A stretch of 59,775 nucleotides of DNA, taken from Candidatus Enterenecus merdae. GTDB lineage: Bacteria > Bacillota > Clostridia > Oscillospirales > Oscillospiraceae. Within the stretch, counting starts at the first letter, position 1. Every line of letters begins with the position of its first letter. The stretch spans positions 1 through 59,775 of the forward strand of contig DVJZ01000005.1 of the NCBI GenBank assembly GCA_018716385.1, in the 5' to 3' direction. Under the pieces are notes generated by a model that had not been told where the DNA came from, did no database searches, and worked only from the letters and a program-made list of their open reading frames with translations. Below are positions 59,651-59,775 of the stretch, in pieces. Made by a program: the position numbers and the translations under genes.

Positions 59651-59775
59651 ATGGAAAAGTATCTGGAAGTCACCGCCAAGACTGAGGACGAAGCCGTCGC
59701 CAAGGGGCTGGCCCAGCTGGGGCTGGATCGGGACGACGTGTCCGTGGAGATCCTGGAGCGGGCCAAGTCCGGCTT
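59651..59775 (+). CDS. jag: KhpB/Jag N-terminus (partial)
   Basis: The first 41 codons of a gene cut by the window edge. 'MEKYLEVTAKTEDEAVAKGL' and 'GLDRDDVSVEILERAKSG' match the Jag_N domain of the RNA-binding protein KhpB/Jag (SpoIIIJ-associated). The ATG at 59651 follows GAAAGGAGTG. It is expected directly after yidC. KH and R3H domains must lie beyond the window. Confidence 0.9.
   Translation, partial: MEKYLEVTAKTEDEAVAKGLAQLGLDRDDVSVEILERAKSG

Overview
The window is a G+C-rich chromosomal segment that contains the replication origin of an endospore-forming, low-acetate-type Firmicute. Gene content (gerA-type germination operon, noc/soj/spo0J, remB, ThiT with a TPP riboswitch, NfnAB, methylglyoxal synthase) and protein character fit Clostridia, most likely Oscillospiraceae (Flavonifractor/Lawsonibacter-like). 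The species is inferred, not proven. I see no prophage, integron, CRISPR array, tRNA gene or complete rRNA gene. A strong leftward promoter and leader at the left edge look like the start of an rRNA operon that continues outside the window.

Layout from the left. 1-0.26 kb: putative rRNA promoter and leader (minus). 0.26-3.3 kb: germinant receptor operon gerAA-gerAC-gerAB (minus) with a sigma-G-like promoter. 3.5-8.3 kb: nfnA-nfnB, lspA, rluD, ldh (plus). 8.3-14.7 kb (minus): an acyltransferase, pnp, rpsO, a small membrane protein, and a large LysM/G5/M23 cell-wall hydrolase. 14.9-16.6 kb: TPP riboswitch-thiT and a HAD phosphatase (plus). 16.65-19.8 kb: GntR(YtrA)-ABC exporter operon (minus). 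19.9-30.6 kb (plus): HD hydrolase, a stand-alone GlmU acetyltransferase domain, prs, pth, mfd, a foldase lipoprotein and a Ca-type P-ATPase. 30.7-33.5 kb (minus): DUF2871 protein, membrane-anchored GH26 protein, thioredoxin-like protein. 33.6-46.1 kb (plus): tadA, noc, soj, spo0J, a coiled-coil membrane protein, serS, mscL, rsmG, a MinD-like ATPase, mgsA, hisS, an Mrr endonuclease and aspS. 46.3-57.0 kb (minus): rnhA, an XRE regulator, gyrA, gyrB, a PH-like protein, remB, recF, yaaA, dnaN, dnaA. 57.4 kb to the end (plus): rpmH, rnpA, yidD, yidC and the start of jag/khpB.

The origin is placed at about 55.5-57.4 kb. DnaA boxes, a GC spacer and a DnaA-trio-like stretch lie between dnaA and dnaN, in the same order as in Bacillus subtilis. 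Chromosome partition genes (noc, soj, spo0J) are about 20 kb away, with two parS-like sites beside them and three exact TTTCCCGGGAAA palindromes (the Noc-box core) scattered through the window. Relative to this origin the plus-strand blocks on the left are transcribed head-on to replication, including many essential genes.

The most unusual observation is a pair of look-alike insertions at the 3' ends of aspS and recF. In each, the last 75-88 bp of the gene are present twice, separated by 127-128 bp of hairpin-rich DNA that begins immediately after the stop codon with an inverted copy of a short piece of the host gene. Both genes stay intact. The three differences between the recF tail copies are all synonymous. 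This looks like one recurring, gene-end-preserving insertion process and is my candidate for something undescribed. Other points of note are a WalR-type box before the M23 hydrolase gene, a 25-bp hairpin in the pnp leader reminiscent of E. coli, a GlmU lacking its uridylyltransferase half, a half-length GerAC, and an A+T-richer Mrr gene wedged between hisS and aspS.
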